From: Epiperipatus broadwayi
Taxonomy: Eukaryota > Onychophora > Udeonychophora > Euonychophora > Peripatidae
Assembly: GCA_028023455.1 (NCBI GenBank)
Contig: JAQFVV010006309.1
Coordinates: 1,134,511 to 1,198,510 of the forward strand
Direction of reading: 5' to 3'
DNA: 64,000 nt
A program made the position numbers and the translations under genes. Below the pieces are notes generated by a model. The model was not told the DNA's origin. It saw nothing but the letters and a program-made list of their open reading frames with translations, and made no database searches. Below are positions 63,971 through 64,000 of the stretch, piece after piece (position 1 is the stretch's first letter; every line of letters starts with the position of its first letter).

Positions 63971-64000
63971 CATTTTATAAACTTCACTATCATATGTTGC

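Overview
The window is eukaryotic, very AT-rich (roughly three quarters A+T by eye) and gene-poor, with no rRNA, no operons and no host coding gene I can recognise. Everything identifiable is a mobile element: non-LTR (RTE-type) and Ty3/gypsy retrotransposon remnants, a hAT-type MITE, tRNA-derived SINEs, several short repeat families and many long imperfect palindromes. This mix suggests an AT-rich invertebrate animal; I cannot place the phylum from sequence alone. Recognisable coding pieces are broken by stops and frameshifts, and where the lost codon is clear the change is usually C to T or G to A (Arg to TGA, Cys to Tyr), which fits decay under AT pressure.

Layout: 0.77-1.38 kb, a long TCTA/TCTG microsatellite. 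3.53-3.85 kb, a complete hAT MITE with an 8-bp target duplication. 5.3-5.5 kb, an RTE reverse-transcriptase scrap, then a 128-bp tandem duplication. 7.25-7.57 kb, a palindrome. 8.3-8.6 kb, repeat family R1 with an inverted partial copy. 12.7-13.1 kb, a LINE C-terminal fragment with a zinc-knuckle-like motif and higher GC. 18-20 kb, R1 and two R2 repeats. 23.19-30.11 kb, an LTR retrotransposon with about 1.75-kb LTRs and a gag-only interior. 30.3-31.6 kb, R1, R2 and a repeat (R3) carrying a hammerhead-like core. 34.1-35.85 kb, a gypsy pol remnant split by a 734-bp insertion that has a perfect 12-bp target duplication, an inverted 5' copy and repeated ends. 36.0-38.1 and 39.57-39.92 kb, three more inverted-repeat insertions. 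43.88-45.44 kb, a longer RTE remnant. 48.9-53.3 kb, more R1 and R2. 57.3-57.95 kb, a 640-bp palindrome. 58.9 and 60.4 kb, two very short tRNA-derived SINEs. 62.3-62.6 kb, a gypsy integrase C-terminal scrap.

The strongest candidate for something under-described is a recurring architecture: an inverted partial copy at one end of a direct copy, sometimes with repeated ends, flanked by 12-14 bp target duplications, and in one family carrying CTGANGA-hairpin-GAAA motifs. That combination recalls Penelope-like elements and hammerhead-bearing retrozymes. The ribozyme assignment is tentative, because the cleavage-site strand and stem I partner were not convincingly found.
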